Made by a program: the position numbers and the translations under genes
The notes under the pieces: model-generated
What the model was told of the DNA's origin: nothing
Seen by the model: the letters and a program-made list of their open reading frames with translations, nothing else
Databases searched by the model: none
Assembly (NCBI GenBank): GCA_001303785.1
Contig: LJUJ01000018.1
Span: forward strand, 1-40,868
From: Caldifarciminota bacterium SM23_42
GTDB taxonomy: Bacteria; Hydrothermota; Tepidihabitantia; SM23-42
Direction: 5' to 3'
Length of the DNA stretch: 40,868 bases
Shown: piece after piece, positions 1 through 7,241 of the stretch
Numbering within the stretch: position 1 is the stretch's first letter
How the letters are laid out: the number at the start of each line of letters is the position of its first letter

Positions 1-3000
1 TTGGTGTCGATGCTCACAAAATACACACCTTGTGATACCTTGCGGCCGTGTTCGTCGATGCCGCGCCACACGATATCAAACGGTTCTGAGTCTACGTTTT
101 GATTTTCTGACGTGAAGACGCACCGGCCCGCAACATCATAGATCGTCAAGCTCACCTGTTGATTCTCCAGTCCCTGAAACCTGATGCATAAATTACCACG
201 ACAGGGATTGGGATAGGTTGTGCATGTGGGCAGGGTTGTTAGCCCAGTCCTTTGTACACGTACGCCGCTCGGCATGATGTTAAAATACCCCATGATCGAG
301 TCAACGAGGATCAGTCTGGTCGAAGGCGGCATACTGTCTGCCAAACCGCTTAACTCAATCGATATTCCTATGGTCTGATTATTAGCCGCAACCCCACAGT
401 TGAAGTTATTGAAGACGTTCTTGAATACTGCTACACCACCAGTTGCGGGATCTATACGATCGATGGAACTATTCTCGCCTACATAATTAAAGCTCATACC
501 TTCGGTAAATGTGCCGGCAATGCCGGCCACACCGGTGAAGTAACCGATGTTATTTGATATCGGCGTAATGCAAAAGTAAGGAGAAAAATCAAAACCACCT
601 TGGCTCGGATCATGATACCAGACATCACCGCCTTCCATATACATCCTACCACCAACTGCCAGATTGTATTCGATTTCAGATACGACGTAGCTCGTATCAT
701 AGATTGTGTAGTTATCCGGGGACATTCCCAGACAGACAAAGAGCGATTTATAGATGTTGACCGAATCACGTGGGAAATTTTGTCGGTAATCACCTACGAA
801 GTTGAGCTGCGAAAGCTTGGTATTGATGATTATGCCACTGCTGTGATTCGGGTCTGGGTCCCAGATCAAATAATCCCGCTGACCGATATAAATGCCGAAG
901 TTTAGGGTATCAATATAGACTCCGGCGTTTAACGCGAGCCTTAGATTCGTAGGATGGGCAGGCGGTGCATCAGGATCCGCCGCGATGATAAAATAATCCG
1001 ATTGATTGAATGCAACGCTTTCCGGCTCAATCGTGCCAAAGCTTGCCGTGCTATCGATAATGGTCAGCAAGGTGTCATCACAGAGTAAGTTGCCGGAAAC
1101 GCTTTCTGCCGGACACGAACCGCAATTTTCTATGAACAACGTGAGTTGCGCCGTGTCACCGGGTGATATGTACTTGAACGAATCATTTACCAGATAGTTG
1201 TGATAGACAAGGTTTGGCGCATGGTTAATCAAGTTGAAGTCGTGAATCCATAGCGAATCGAGTGAATCGGTGATCCGGAGTCGCAGCTTGATTTCATGTC
1301 GGTCCGGACAGCTCGAGTCGACGATCACATTGTAACCATCCTCCGTGGTCCAGGCCAAGTCCATGGGCAAAATGTCACCAAAGTTTTTGACCGTGTCGTC
1401 CAATGCGAAATACTGATCAGTCTCCTGCTTCTGTAGTATGCCGTAAACGTTTTCGGCAATAGAATCGCCGATATTCTGCACCCATACGGGCAATTCAATA
1501 TCCTCGGCCGGATTAACCTGATAATTTCCGTTGCCGCCAAGCGTGTCTAAGATCATATGTGCTCTAAAGATAACATAGGGTCGTGGACTGTAAACAAGAA
1601 AGTTGAAATACGACACCCAGGTCGAATCCAAGATATCGTGTACCGTGAGTCGCAGATTTATCTGATGGCTGTCCGGACAATCAGGATCAATCAGGACATT
1701 GAAACCATCATCCGAGGTGAATGCCGAATCCAAAGACGCAATGGTGCCAAAGGACTTGATGGTGTCAGTTAGTTGATAGTAACTATCGGTCTCCGCTTTC
1801 TGGAGAACGCCAACTACATTATACGCGGTTGAATCACCGAGGTTCGCCACCCATACGGCTAGTTCAATTTCCTCGCCGTTATTGGGCTGGAAATTGCCGT
1901 TGCCGTTTATCGTATCGAGTACCTGATAGTTCCAATATGCCACAAATGCTCCGCCAGAATAGCCGCCAACCACTGTGTCATAAGCGGGAAGAAAATTCCT
2001 GCCGGTTACGGTAATGAAAGCGCTGTCCGGGTAATCCATGGTATCAACGAAGACCACATTACCGTTAGGACCTGTGCTTCCGTAGTGATACAAACTAGAA
2101 TCCAGCCGTGCAGTAACACAGACCAATGCGTCTTCCACGGGCTGCATATTACATTCGACATGTACGGTTAATGTATCGCTCTGCCATGCATGAGGCGAGT
2201 GTGTGACTTCCAGTTCTTTCGGCGTCGAGGTCCACATGGTCATCGCCGGATCGCCCAAACAAGTCCAGCTATAATACTCAAGCGAGTCATTGAAATCTGC
2301 GTAATATTGTACTCGGCCTGCTTCTGCAGCCCGGCCGAGTGTAGTGAGGCTGTCGCAGAAAATACTTGCCAGGGTTCCCTTGGTGAGAGAACTGCGCATC
2401 TCTGCAGCACCGTATAATGTTGTTGTCGTTCCAAAAAAACCAACCGTGCCTCGTGGCTCATCCGGAGTGCCGGCATTTAGCCACCATTGACCAATGCCCT
2501 CGACCGTTCTGCATGTTGCAGAGATTACAATCGGCAGCTTGAAACCATTGAACATGTCCCAGGGATAGATCCACGAGAAGGGCCAACCCCAATGACTAAC
2601 GCCCTGACCGCGGAAGATTATGTGTGTACGCCCATCATTTATTGCGTCGATAACATCCTGACTGGAATCGCCGAAACTATAAGCAAAAGAATCGATATGT
2701 ATGAATCCAGCATCAACCATCAATTGATGTGCATAACGAGCATCAGCCCAGTAAACCGAGTCGGAGTAAGGTGGTCCACCGTCTTCGAGGACAATCGTCG
2801 TTCCCTTGCGAAACCAGGTGATATCACCGAGATATGGTTCTTTTTCATAACCGAGAACCTTGGCAACTACTGTCTTGGCTTCCAAAGTGTCGCTTGCCCA
2901 GAAGCGCCCCGGGATTATTTCATTTCTAAAATCCCCGGTGATATTGGTGTAGTAATTGTCACTGTTGCAAATCACCATGCCGGGGAAGATGAATAGCGGA

Positions 3001-3281
3001 AATGGTACTTGGTCATCGTTGCCAACGAGCAGCAAGTATTCTGGTCGCAATGGCCAGTTATTGAAGGCGTTGAACACGTAATTTCTTATTTGGGTTGAAT
3101 CGCTACCGGTTTCGGTAGTGGTCACGATTTTTGCCTTGAGCCCTTTGTTCGTTTTCCATTCAGCCAGTGGAGCCAAGGCATCGGCATAGTCTGGATGAGT
3201 TATTATGAGATAGCGCGCACCAGTTTCTTGCGCAAGGCAAATCGCATAACAGACGGATATGATAATACAGATCCTTGCCAC
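1..3281 (-). CDS. C25 (gingipain-like) secreted protein, 3' end cut by window
   Basis: The open frame runs off the left edge, leaving 1093 codons. I place the start at GTG 3281: AAGGAG lies 11 nt upstream (3293-3298), the first 18 residues form a signal peptide (MARICIIISVCYAICLAQ), and a near-perfect promoter at 3350-3377 leaves about 60 nt of leader. An in-frame ATG at 3332 would add 17 polar residues and has no ribosome site. Residues about 20-380 match the peptidase C25 fold and are clearly paralogous to the gene at 10982-12616. The expected Cys is Cys257 (motif ISATCRT), but the usual GHG His motif reads GQG (225-227), with a His only at 230. Three Ig/CARDB-like repeats follow (about 455-565, 575-690, 695-790), the first two very similar. 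The end of the frame (about 1015 onward) is a PNP...YD..GR.V...GVYF module like FlgD-Ig / type IX sorting domains. Family assignment is confident; protease activity is not. Confidence 0.85.
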   Translation of the reverse strand, partial: MARICIIISVCYAICLAQETGARYLIITHPDYADALAPLAEWKTNKGLKAKIVTTTETGSDSTQIRNYVFNAFNNWPLRPEYLLLVGNDDQVPFPLFIFPGMVICNSDNYYTNITGDFRNEIIPGRFWASDTLEAKTVVAKVLGYEKEPYLGDITWFRKGTTIVLEDGGPPYSDSVYWADARYAHQLMVDAGFIHIDSFAYSFGDSSQDVIDAINDGRTHIIFRGQGVSHWGWPFSWIYPWDMFNGFKLPIVISATCRTVEGIGQWWLNAGTPDEPRGTVGFFGTTTTLYGAAEMRSSLTKGTLASIFCDSLTTLGRAAEAGRVQYYADFNDSLEYYSWTCLGDPAMTMWTSTPKELEVTHSPHAWQSDTLTVHVECNMQPVEDALVCVTARLDSSLYHYGSTGPNGNVVFVDTMDYPDSAFITVTGRNFLPAYDTVVGGYSGGAFVAYWNYQVLDTINGNGNFQPNNGEEIELAVWVANLGDSTAYNVVGVLQKAETDSYYQLTDTIKSFGTIASLDSAFTSDDGFNVLIDPDCPDSHQINLRLTVHDILDSTWVSYFNFLVYSPRPYVIFRAHMILDTLGGNGNYQVNPAEDIELPVWVQNIGDSIAENVYGILQKQETDQYFALDDTVKNFGDILPMDLAWTTEDGYNVIVDSSCPDRHEIKLRLRITDSLDSLWIHDFNLINHAPNLVYHNYLVNDSFKYISPGDTAQLTLFIENCGSCPAESVSGNLLCDDTLLTIIDSTASFGTIEPESVAFNQSDYFIIAADPDAPPAHPTNLRLALNAGVYIDTLNFGIYIGQRDYLIWDPDPNHSSGIIINTKLSQLNFVGDYRQNFPRDSVNIYKSLFVCLGMSPDNYTIYDTSYVVSEIEYNLAVGGRMYMEGGDVWYHDPSQGGFDFSPYFCITPISNNIGYFTGVAGIAGTFTEGMSFNYVGENSSIDRIDPATGGVAVFKNVFNNFNCGVAANNQTIGISIELSGLADSMPPSTRLILVDSIMGYFNIMPSGVRVQRTGLTTLPTCTTYPNPCRGNLCIRFQGLENQQVSLTIYDVAGRCVFTSENQNVDSEPFDIVWRGIDEHGRKVSQGVYFVSIDT

Positions 3282-3349
3282 TTGGTTCCACGCTCCTTGT
3301 GTCAGTCGATTATGCTTGACCCTGAATGACATAGTGTACTTTTCAAATT

Positions 3350-3377
3350 ATTATAGTAAACCCTTAAAGATTGTCAA
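3350..3377 (-). promoter_or_regulatory. sigma70-type promoter for the C25 gene
   Basis: On the minus strand TTGACA (3377-3372), a 16-nt spacer and TATAAT (3355-3350) match both hexamers perfectly. The expected start of transcription, near 3343, supports GTG 3281 as the translation start, because ATG 3332 would have only about 10 nt of leader. Confidence 0.8.
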
Positions 3378-3513
3378 GCAGACGCGGCCGCAATCGCACT
3401 ACGAGGTTGTCATAAACTACGGCTGGATTATTTGTACCTGCTAAAAAACCCAAAAGAATATCTGTTTGCTCTTAATATAGAAATTTGCTGCCGCTGCGGG
3501 CGGAGAGTCGGTC

Positions 3514-3558
3514 TCCATATCCGCTCTTTACACACTACGCTCAACGCGCCCTCTTTGC
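3514..3558. repeat. Dispersed intergenic repeat, copy 1 (CGCTCAACGCGCC type)
   Basis: The stretch TCCATATCCGCTCTTTACAC followed by ACTACGCTCAACGCGCC and CTCTTTG is matched at 5592-5644, with a short insertion in the second copy. It is noncoding in both places. Confidence 0.6.
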
Positions 3559-3597
3559 CTCCGTAGTCCTCAATTGCCTTCTTCTACCTCTTTCGAT

Positions 3598-3642
3598 CAT
3601 ATAGCCCTCCTAGGAGGATCTACGACAGGTTGGTTTGTTAAC
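3598..3642. repeat. CCTCCTAGGAGG dispersed repeat, copy 1
   Basis: Begins CATATAGCCCTCCTAGGAGG and continues with a TCTACGACAGGTTGGTTTGTTAAC tail, written here in two parts. A near-identical copy lies at 14248-14291 and a partial one at 19731-19759. The core CCTCCTAGGAGG is a perfect palindrome. All three copies lie just downstream of the 3' ends of minus-strand genes. Confidence 0.7.
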
Positions 3643-3672
3643 AAAAAGGGGGATGGAAAATTCATCCCCCTT
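3643..3672 (-). terminator. Intrinsic terminator of the BNR gene
   Basis: On the minus strand a 10-bp stem AAGGGGGATG / CATCCCCCTT with a 7-nt loop is followed directly by a T run. It lies 27 nt past the stop codon of the gene at 3699-5384. Confidence 0.85.
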
Positions 3673-3698
3673 AAATGCGTTATGAACGCGTTGGATTG

Positions 3699-5384
3699 TT
3701 ATCTCAATACCGTCATCGTTTGTGTCGCGACATTTTCCTGCGTTTCGATTCTGACAAAGTAGATACCAGCGGTGAGATTCTGATTGTCGATGTTGAGTGT
3801 GTATTCACCAGGCGCCTTTGATTCGTTGACGAGATTGGTAACCAATCTACCAGCCGCATCGTACACAGCGATCCTCACGTTACCTTCACTGTGAACATTA
3901 TAGGCAAATCTTACATTGCCCCGTGATGGATTGGGTGCGAGACTGATAGTGCCGATTCCGAGTTCTTGACCAGGTCCTTGCGCGATACCGGTGTTGCCAA
4001 AATGATCGAAGTAGGGCCTGTAAGCCATAGCCGAACTCGTGTATATGATGGCGGAGTAACCACTACTACTCCTGGTGATCCATCCGGCAGTTGGTCCCCA
4101 TATGCTGGTTGCGCCATAATCGTTGATGCGATACGGTGTGATGAAGTCAGTGGGAGTCGAAGACGGCGTCCATGTGAACATCGTTGAGTCGCCAGGATCC
4201 TGGTTATAGGCAACAGTGAGCGAACCGCCAACCTTTCGGGAGCGCAAAGTGCTTTGATTCTCATCGGCACCGCCGCCGATAACTGTTCCGTAGGTCCAGT
4301 TCACGCCACTGTTCGTGCTGTAGTAGTATGCTAAGTTGTCACTGGTGCTGAATTGAAAGGTGACAAAGATCCAACCGGTTTGCGTAGCACCATGGGTATA
4401 CGCAATGTCGGTATAGGCCAAATCGGCCGCACCGGAGTTGTTACTCACCTGCGCAGAACCGATCCAGCTACTTCCATAATTGGTGCTTCTCTTGATACGG
4501 ACCTCATTGTTAGTGGTGAGCCTGTCGTCCACAAACGTGACGGCGACGTTACCACCCGCACCCGCAGCAACTTGTGGATAAGGATCAATGCCAGGGTCGA
4601 CAAACAACTGCTGCTGGTCTACCCATTCATTACCATCCACGGCATTGCGTGCCGCCCAGATATCCAGGTTAGTTTCTGAAGGAATATAAGTGCAATAGAG
4701 CCAGCCGCCAGTTCCGATGTCAGCATCCAGATCGGCGTAATCAACATCAACGGGGCTTACCTGCTCCCATACTGCTCCAGTGCCATCAGTCCTTATTCTT
4801 CTGGCGTAAAGCGTCTGCTCTCCACCGGGTTCATACCAGATGCCGAGATAGCAAACCCAGTCCTGTCCACCCGCATCCGTAACCACACGGACCTTAGGAT
4901 TTTCGATATAGCCATCCATATTGTGACCGGCGCTGAACAGATTCCACGTTACTCCATGATCCGTTGAACGGAAGACAATGAGGCTGTCATAGGTCGTATG
5001 GTACGTATCAAAGCAACAGTAGATATCTTCTGTGCCTGGGTCTTCGTCAAAATCCTGACCGGTTCCAACTTCCCTGTCCGATATCAATATGTCTTGGTCC
5101 CATCTATAATCCCAGCTGGATGAAGATTCACTTTTTCTTGTCTTCTGTCCTTCGATAATGAATGGATATGTCGTGGCTGAGGTTGGATCGTCCGGATCAG
5201 GTAGGTCTTCGTTCCGTATTACAGGTGGTTTCACTCCGCGTACAGGACCATCTGGAAGGTCGTACTGTTCTCCGGAGACTCTAACACTCTGGGTAGTACT
5301 TGCTTCTATGTCGCCGCTTTGTCCTTCAACCGCAAAGAGGAGTGTTGCCGACATCAAAAGCAAACATATTGTTATGTATCTCAT
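3699..5384 (-). CDS. Secreted BNR/Asp-box (sialidase-like propeller) protein with C-terminal sorting module
   Basis: Encodes 561 aa from the second of two adjacent ATGs. GGAGG ends 4 nt before ATG 5384 but only 1 nt before ATG 5387, so the second is the better start. The signal peptide is hydrophobic and ends near FAVEG. Three Asp-box motifs are visible (STDHGVTW, STNYGSSW, STNSGVNW), typical of BNR beta-propellers found in sialidases and many non-enzymatic surface proteins. The last 80 or so residues (LAPNPSRGNVRF ... YDAAGRLV ... AGIYFVRI) form the PNP-type sorting / FlgD-like module shared with four other proteins in this window. No sialidase catalytic set was recognised, so the substrate is unknown. 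It has its own promoter and a strong terminator and is monocistronic. Confidence 0.8.
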   Translation of the reverse strand: MRYITICLLLMSATLLFAVEGQSGDIEASTTQSVRVSGEQYDLPDGPVRGVKPPVIRNEDLPDPDDPTSATTYPFIIEGQKTRKSESSSSWDYRWDQDILISDREVGTGQDFDEDPGTEDIYCCFDTYHTTYDSLIVFRSTDHGVTWNLFSAGHNMDGYIENPKVRVVTDAGGQDWVCYLGIWYEPGGEQTLYARRIRTDGTGAVWEQVSPVDVDYADLDADIGTGGWLYCTYIPSETNLDIWAARNAVDGNEWVDQQQLFVDPGIDPYPQVAAGAGGNVAVTFVDDRLTTNNEVRIKRSTNYGSSWIGSAQVSNNSGAADLAYTDIAYTHGATQTGWIFVTFQFSTSDNLAYYYSTNSGVNWTYGTVIGGGADENQSTLRSRKVGGSLTVAYNQDPGDSTMFTWTPSSTPTDFITPYRINDYGATSIWGPTAGWITRSSSGYSAIIYTSSAMAYRPYFDHFGNTGIAQGPGQELGIGTISLAPNPSRGNVRFAYNVHSEGNVRIAVYDAAGRLVTNLVNESKAPGEYTLNIDNQNLTAGIYFVRIETQENVATQTMTVLR

Positions 5385-5477
5385 CATTCCTCCTTAATCG
5401 TTCTTATGCACAGATGCTATGTTTGTCCCCCATCACCTCCATTCGGTTAGAGCATACATTTAAGTCTAACTACGTAT

Positions 5478-5505
5478 ATAATATCCATTACTCTCAAATT
5501 GTCAA
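5478..5505 (-). promoter_or_regulatory. sigma70-type promoter of the BNR gene
   Basis: TTGACA (5505-5500), a 16-nt spacer and TATTAT (5483-5478) on the minus strand. The leader would be about 85 nt and ends in a strong GGAGG site. Confidence 0.7.
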
Positions 5506-5591
5506 GAGGGTCTTTGTGACACGCATACGTTAGTGAACCTAGGTTAACTAATCCGCGCTCGTATTGTAAAAGTATAAGAGTTGATGCCTGT

Positions 5592-5676
5592 TTCTATGTC
5601 CGCTCTTTGCGCTTTACGCACTGCGCTCAACGCGCCTTCTTTGATGCCGCTGATAACAAACTGATTACACTGATGC
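5592..5676. repeat. Composite dispersed repeat (CGCTCAACGCGCC plus TGATAACAAACTG types)
   Basis: Positions 5592-5644 repeat 3514-3558. Positions 5632-5676 (GCGCCTTCTTTGATGCCGCT then GATAACAAACTG) repeat 14301-14344. A further part at 5697-5731, with the words CTGATCCTCTGATAT, recurs at 37707-37735. The block is therefore a patchwork of families also seen elsewhere in the window. Confidence 0.6.
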
Positions 5677-5771
5677 TTTTTACCTGGTGTTCTGGTCTTC
5701 TGATATCCTGCCAACTGATCCTCTGATATGCTTTTTATCATCATTGCAATCTGTTCGTTATCGCCGTAATC

Positions 5772-5801
5772 GATGGGTGCAGTGCATCCAGTGACATAAT
5801 G
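5772..5801. repeat. GATGGATGC...GCATCC-ATGACATAATG repeat, copy 1
   Basis: GATGGGTGCAGTGCATCCAG followed by TGACATAATG. Related copies lie at 18821-18865, 37795-37828 and, in reverse orientation, 30903-30936. The GGATGC/GCATCC arms form a small hairpin in the best copies. Confidence 0.6.
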
Positions 5802-5843
5802 GTTGCAAACTGATGTGTATCGTGCATCAATGTCTTCTTAGGA

Positions 5844-5858
5844 GTTATGCCTGTCCCC
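5844..5858. repeat. Solo GTTATGCCTGTCCCC element
   Basis: The 15-mer GTTATGCCTGTCCCC is identical to the arm of the inverted-repeat unit at 7036-7149, and 14 of its bases recur at 18761-18774 (GTATGCCTGTCCCC). Confidence 0.6.
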
Positions 5859-5952
5859 GTTAGCCGTAACTTTTTGCATTTGATTCCGTCTGCTCTATTA
5901 TACTGGATTTGAAATAGCTTCATGATTACATATGATTTCGTATTCGAGTACA

Positions 5953-5981
5953 TTAACATGCACATGTGCGTATGTTATACT
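5953..5981 (+). promoter_or_regulatory. sigma70-type promoter of the lipoprotein gene
   Basis: TTAACA (5953-5958), a 17-nt spacer and TATACT (5976-5981). Transcription from about 5988 would include the AAAGGAGG ribosome site at 6014-6021. Confidence 0.6.
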
Positions 5982-6025
5982 AAAGTTTATAAAGTATGGC
6001 TTTGGGTAGTAAGAAAGGAGGACAC

Positions 6026-6934
6026 ATGAAAATCCCAAAACTGACACGTACCTTACTACTGACATTTGGATGCACGGCAATGCTGGTCGTCGCTTGCGGC
6101 GGAGAAGGTATGAGGACACTGGATCTCGATTTCACCGGAGTCGATCCTCTGTCAAATGACTACCACTATGAGGGATGGGCTATTATTAACGGCGAGGCAA
6201 GATCGACCGGCAAATTCAATCTCGATGCGGCCGGTGATTTCTTCACAGTTGGTGGTGTAGAGATTCCCAATGGCGAGTTCGATGTCGACTTTGATCTGGA
6301 TGATGCGACTGTCATTGTGATAAGTATTGAGCCTGCTGGCGACACAGATGCCATTCCATCTGACACCAAGTTCCTTGCCGGTGACGTAGTTGGCGATGAT
6401 GCTGACCTTACGGTTGCGGCTACACAGGCACTGGGTGATGATTTTACTACCTCCACAGGTAAGGTAATCCTGGCAACGCCGACTAATGGTTCAGGAACGA
6501 ATGAGCTAAGTGGGATTTGGTTCTTGGATTTGGGCAGTGGCTCGCCAGAAGTAGGTCTGTCGTTGCCGACCCTGCCAACAGGTTGGAAGTATGAGGGTTG
6601 GGCTGTCATCAGCGGACAGCCGGTTACAAGCGGTAAGTTCACTGCCGTGGATATGGCTGATGAATCCGCACCCTATAGTGGTCCGCAGCCAGGGCCGCCT
6701 TTCCCAGGTGAGGATTATCTTGAGAATGCTCCGGCTGGTCTTGTGTTCCCTACAGACCTGTCCGGAGATATAGTGGTGATCTCGGTTGAGCCTGATCCTG
6801 ATGATGATACGGCGCCCTTTGTACTTAAACCGCTGGTATACCAACTACCAACTCCAGCCCAGGATCATTTCACCTATGACATGGATAACCAGGCAGGTAT
6901 GACGTTCCCAACTGGTACCGCGTCCCTAAAGTAA
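6026..6934 (+). CDS. Lipoprotein with two tandem beta-sandwich-like domains
   Basis: Encodes 302 aa. ATG 6026 follows AAAGGAGG by 4 nt; an upstream in-frame ATG at 5996 would put a hydrophilic extension before the signal. The lipoprotein signal ends at LVVAC with Cys24, so the mature protein should be lipid-anchored. Two similar units follow: one opens near residue 48 (HYEGWAIINGEARSTGKF) and the other near 191 (KYEGWAVISGQPVTSGKF). Each ends in a strand of the type IVISIEP or VVISVEP. The pattern Y-x-x-W-x-I...G...G-x-F resembles the C-terminal domain of anti-sigma-K factors (RskA), but no anti-sigma or transmembrane part is present; this is an inference. No partner gene is adjacent, and the gene has its own promoter and terminator. 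Function unknown. Confidence 0.75.
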   Translation: MKIPKLTRTLLLTFGCTAMLVVACGGEGMRTLDLDFTGVDPLSNDYHYEGWAIINGEARSTGKFNLDAAGDFFTVGGVEIPNGEFDVDFDLDDATVIVISIEPAGDTDAIPSDTKFLAGDVVGDDADLTVAATQALGDDFTTSTGKVILATPTNGSGTNELSGIWFLDLGSGSPEVGLSLPTLPTGWKYEGWAVISGQPVTSGKFTAVDMADESAPYSGPQPGPPFPGEDYLENAPAGLVFPTDLSGDIVVISVEPDPDDDTAPFVLKPLVYQLPTPAQDHFTYDMDNQAGMTFPTGTASLK

Positions 6935-6962
6935 CGAGTAACATACAGGAAAGTTATATTAC

Positions 6963-6994
6963 CGGCTGCGCCTAGATAGCGCAGCCGCTTTCTT
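6963..6994 (+). terminator. Intrinsic terminator of the lipoprotein gene
   Basis: Perfect 9-bp stem CGGCTGCGC / GCGCAGCCG with a 7-nt loop, followed by CTTTCTT, 29 nt after the stop codon. Confidence 0.8.
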
Positions 6995-7035
6995 ATTACA
7001 TACACATGCGGGTAGCAATTTAAGAACTCGGATTC

Positions 7036-7149
7036 GGGGACAGGCATAACATTCTGAACATTTTGTAAGACAAGTACTTTGAGTATGCGCCGTTTGGTTA
7101 ATCCCTCCTTGATATGTGGAAATTTGTTAAAAATGTTATGCCTGTCCCC
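7036..7149. repeat. 114-bp MITE/REP-like unit with 18-bp perfect inverted ends
   Basis: The left end GGGGACAGGCATAACATT (7036-7053) is the exact reverse complement of the right end (7132-7149), and similarity continues imperfectly inward. The interior has no gene. Single arms occur at 5844-5858 and 18761-18774. It resembles REP/BIME units moved by RAYT (Y1) transposases, but no transposase gene is in the window. Confidence 0.75.
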
Positions 7150-7174
7150 AGTGCGGTCAGACACGTACCAAAGG

Positions 7175-7202
7175 TTGACATTTTTGCGTTCCTAGATACA
7201 CT
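7175..7202 (+). promoter_or_regulatory. sigma70-type promoter of the signalling operon
   Basis: TTGACA (7175-7180), a 16-nt spacer and TACACT (7197-7202). The leader to ATG 7242 is about 33 nt and has no clear Shine-Dalgarno site. Confidence 0.55.
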
Positions 7203-7241
7203 TAATCCTAGAAACAACGTCGTCCTTGAACATTCGCTCGT

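Larger units (their letters stand above)
3333..3698. other. Intergenic region with promoter, repeats and terminator
   Basis: No gene is seen here. From right to left on the minus strand it holds the terminator of the BNR gene (3643-3672), a CCTCCTAGGAGG repeat (3598-3642), a copy of the repeat also found at 5592-5644 (3514-3558), and the promoter of the C25 gene (3350-3377). Confidence 0.7.
5388..6025. other. Intergenic region made largely of dispersed repeats
   Basis: No gene is supported between the divergent starts at 5384 and 6026. The region holds the BNR promoter (5478-5505), a composite repeat block (5592-5801), one GTTATGCCTGTCCCC element (5844-5858) and the promoter of the lipoprotein gene (5953-5981). 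Confidence 0.65.
6935..7241. other. Intergenic region: terminator, MITE-like unit, kinase promoter
   Basis: Contains the lipoprotein terminator (6963-6994), the 114-bp inverted-repeat unit (7036-7149) and the promoter of the histidine kinase (7175-7202). No coding signal is seen. Confidence 0.65.

Noticed and set aside
2487-2996. 169-codon plus-strand open frame inside the C25 gene
   Set aside because: It is antisense to a strongly conserved coding frame, has no ribosome site, and the encoded sequence has no recognisable pattern.
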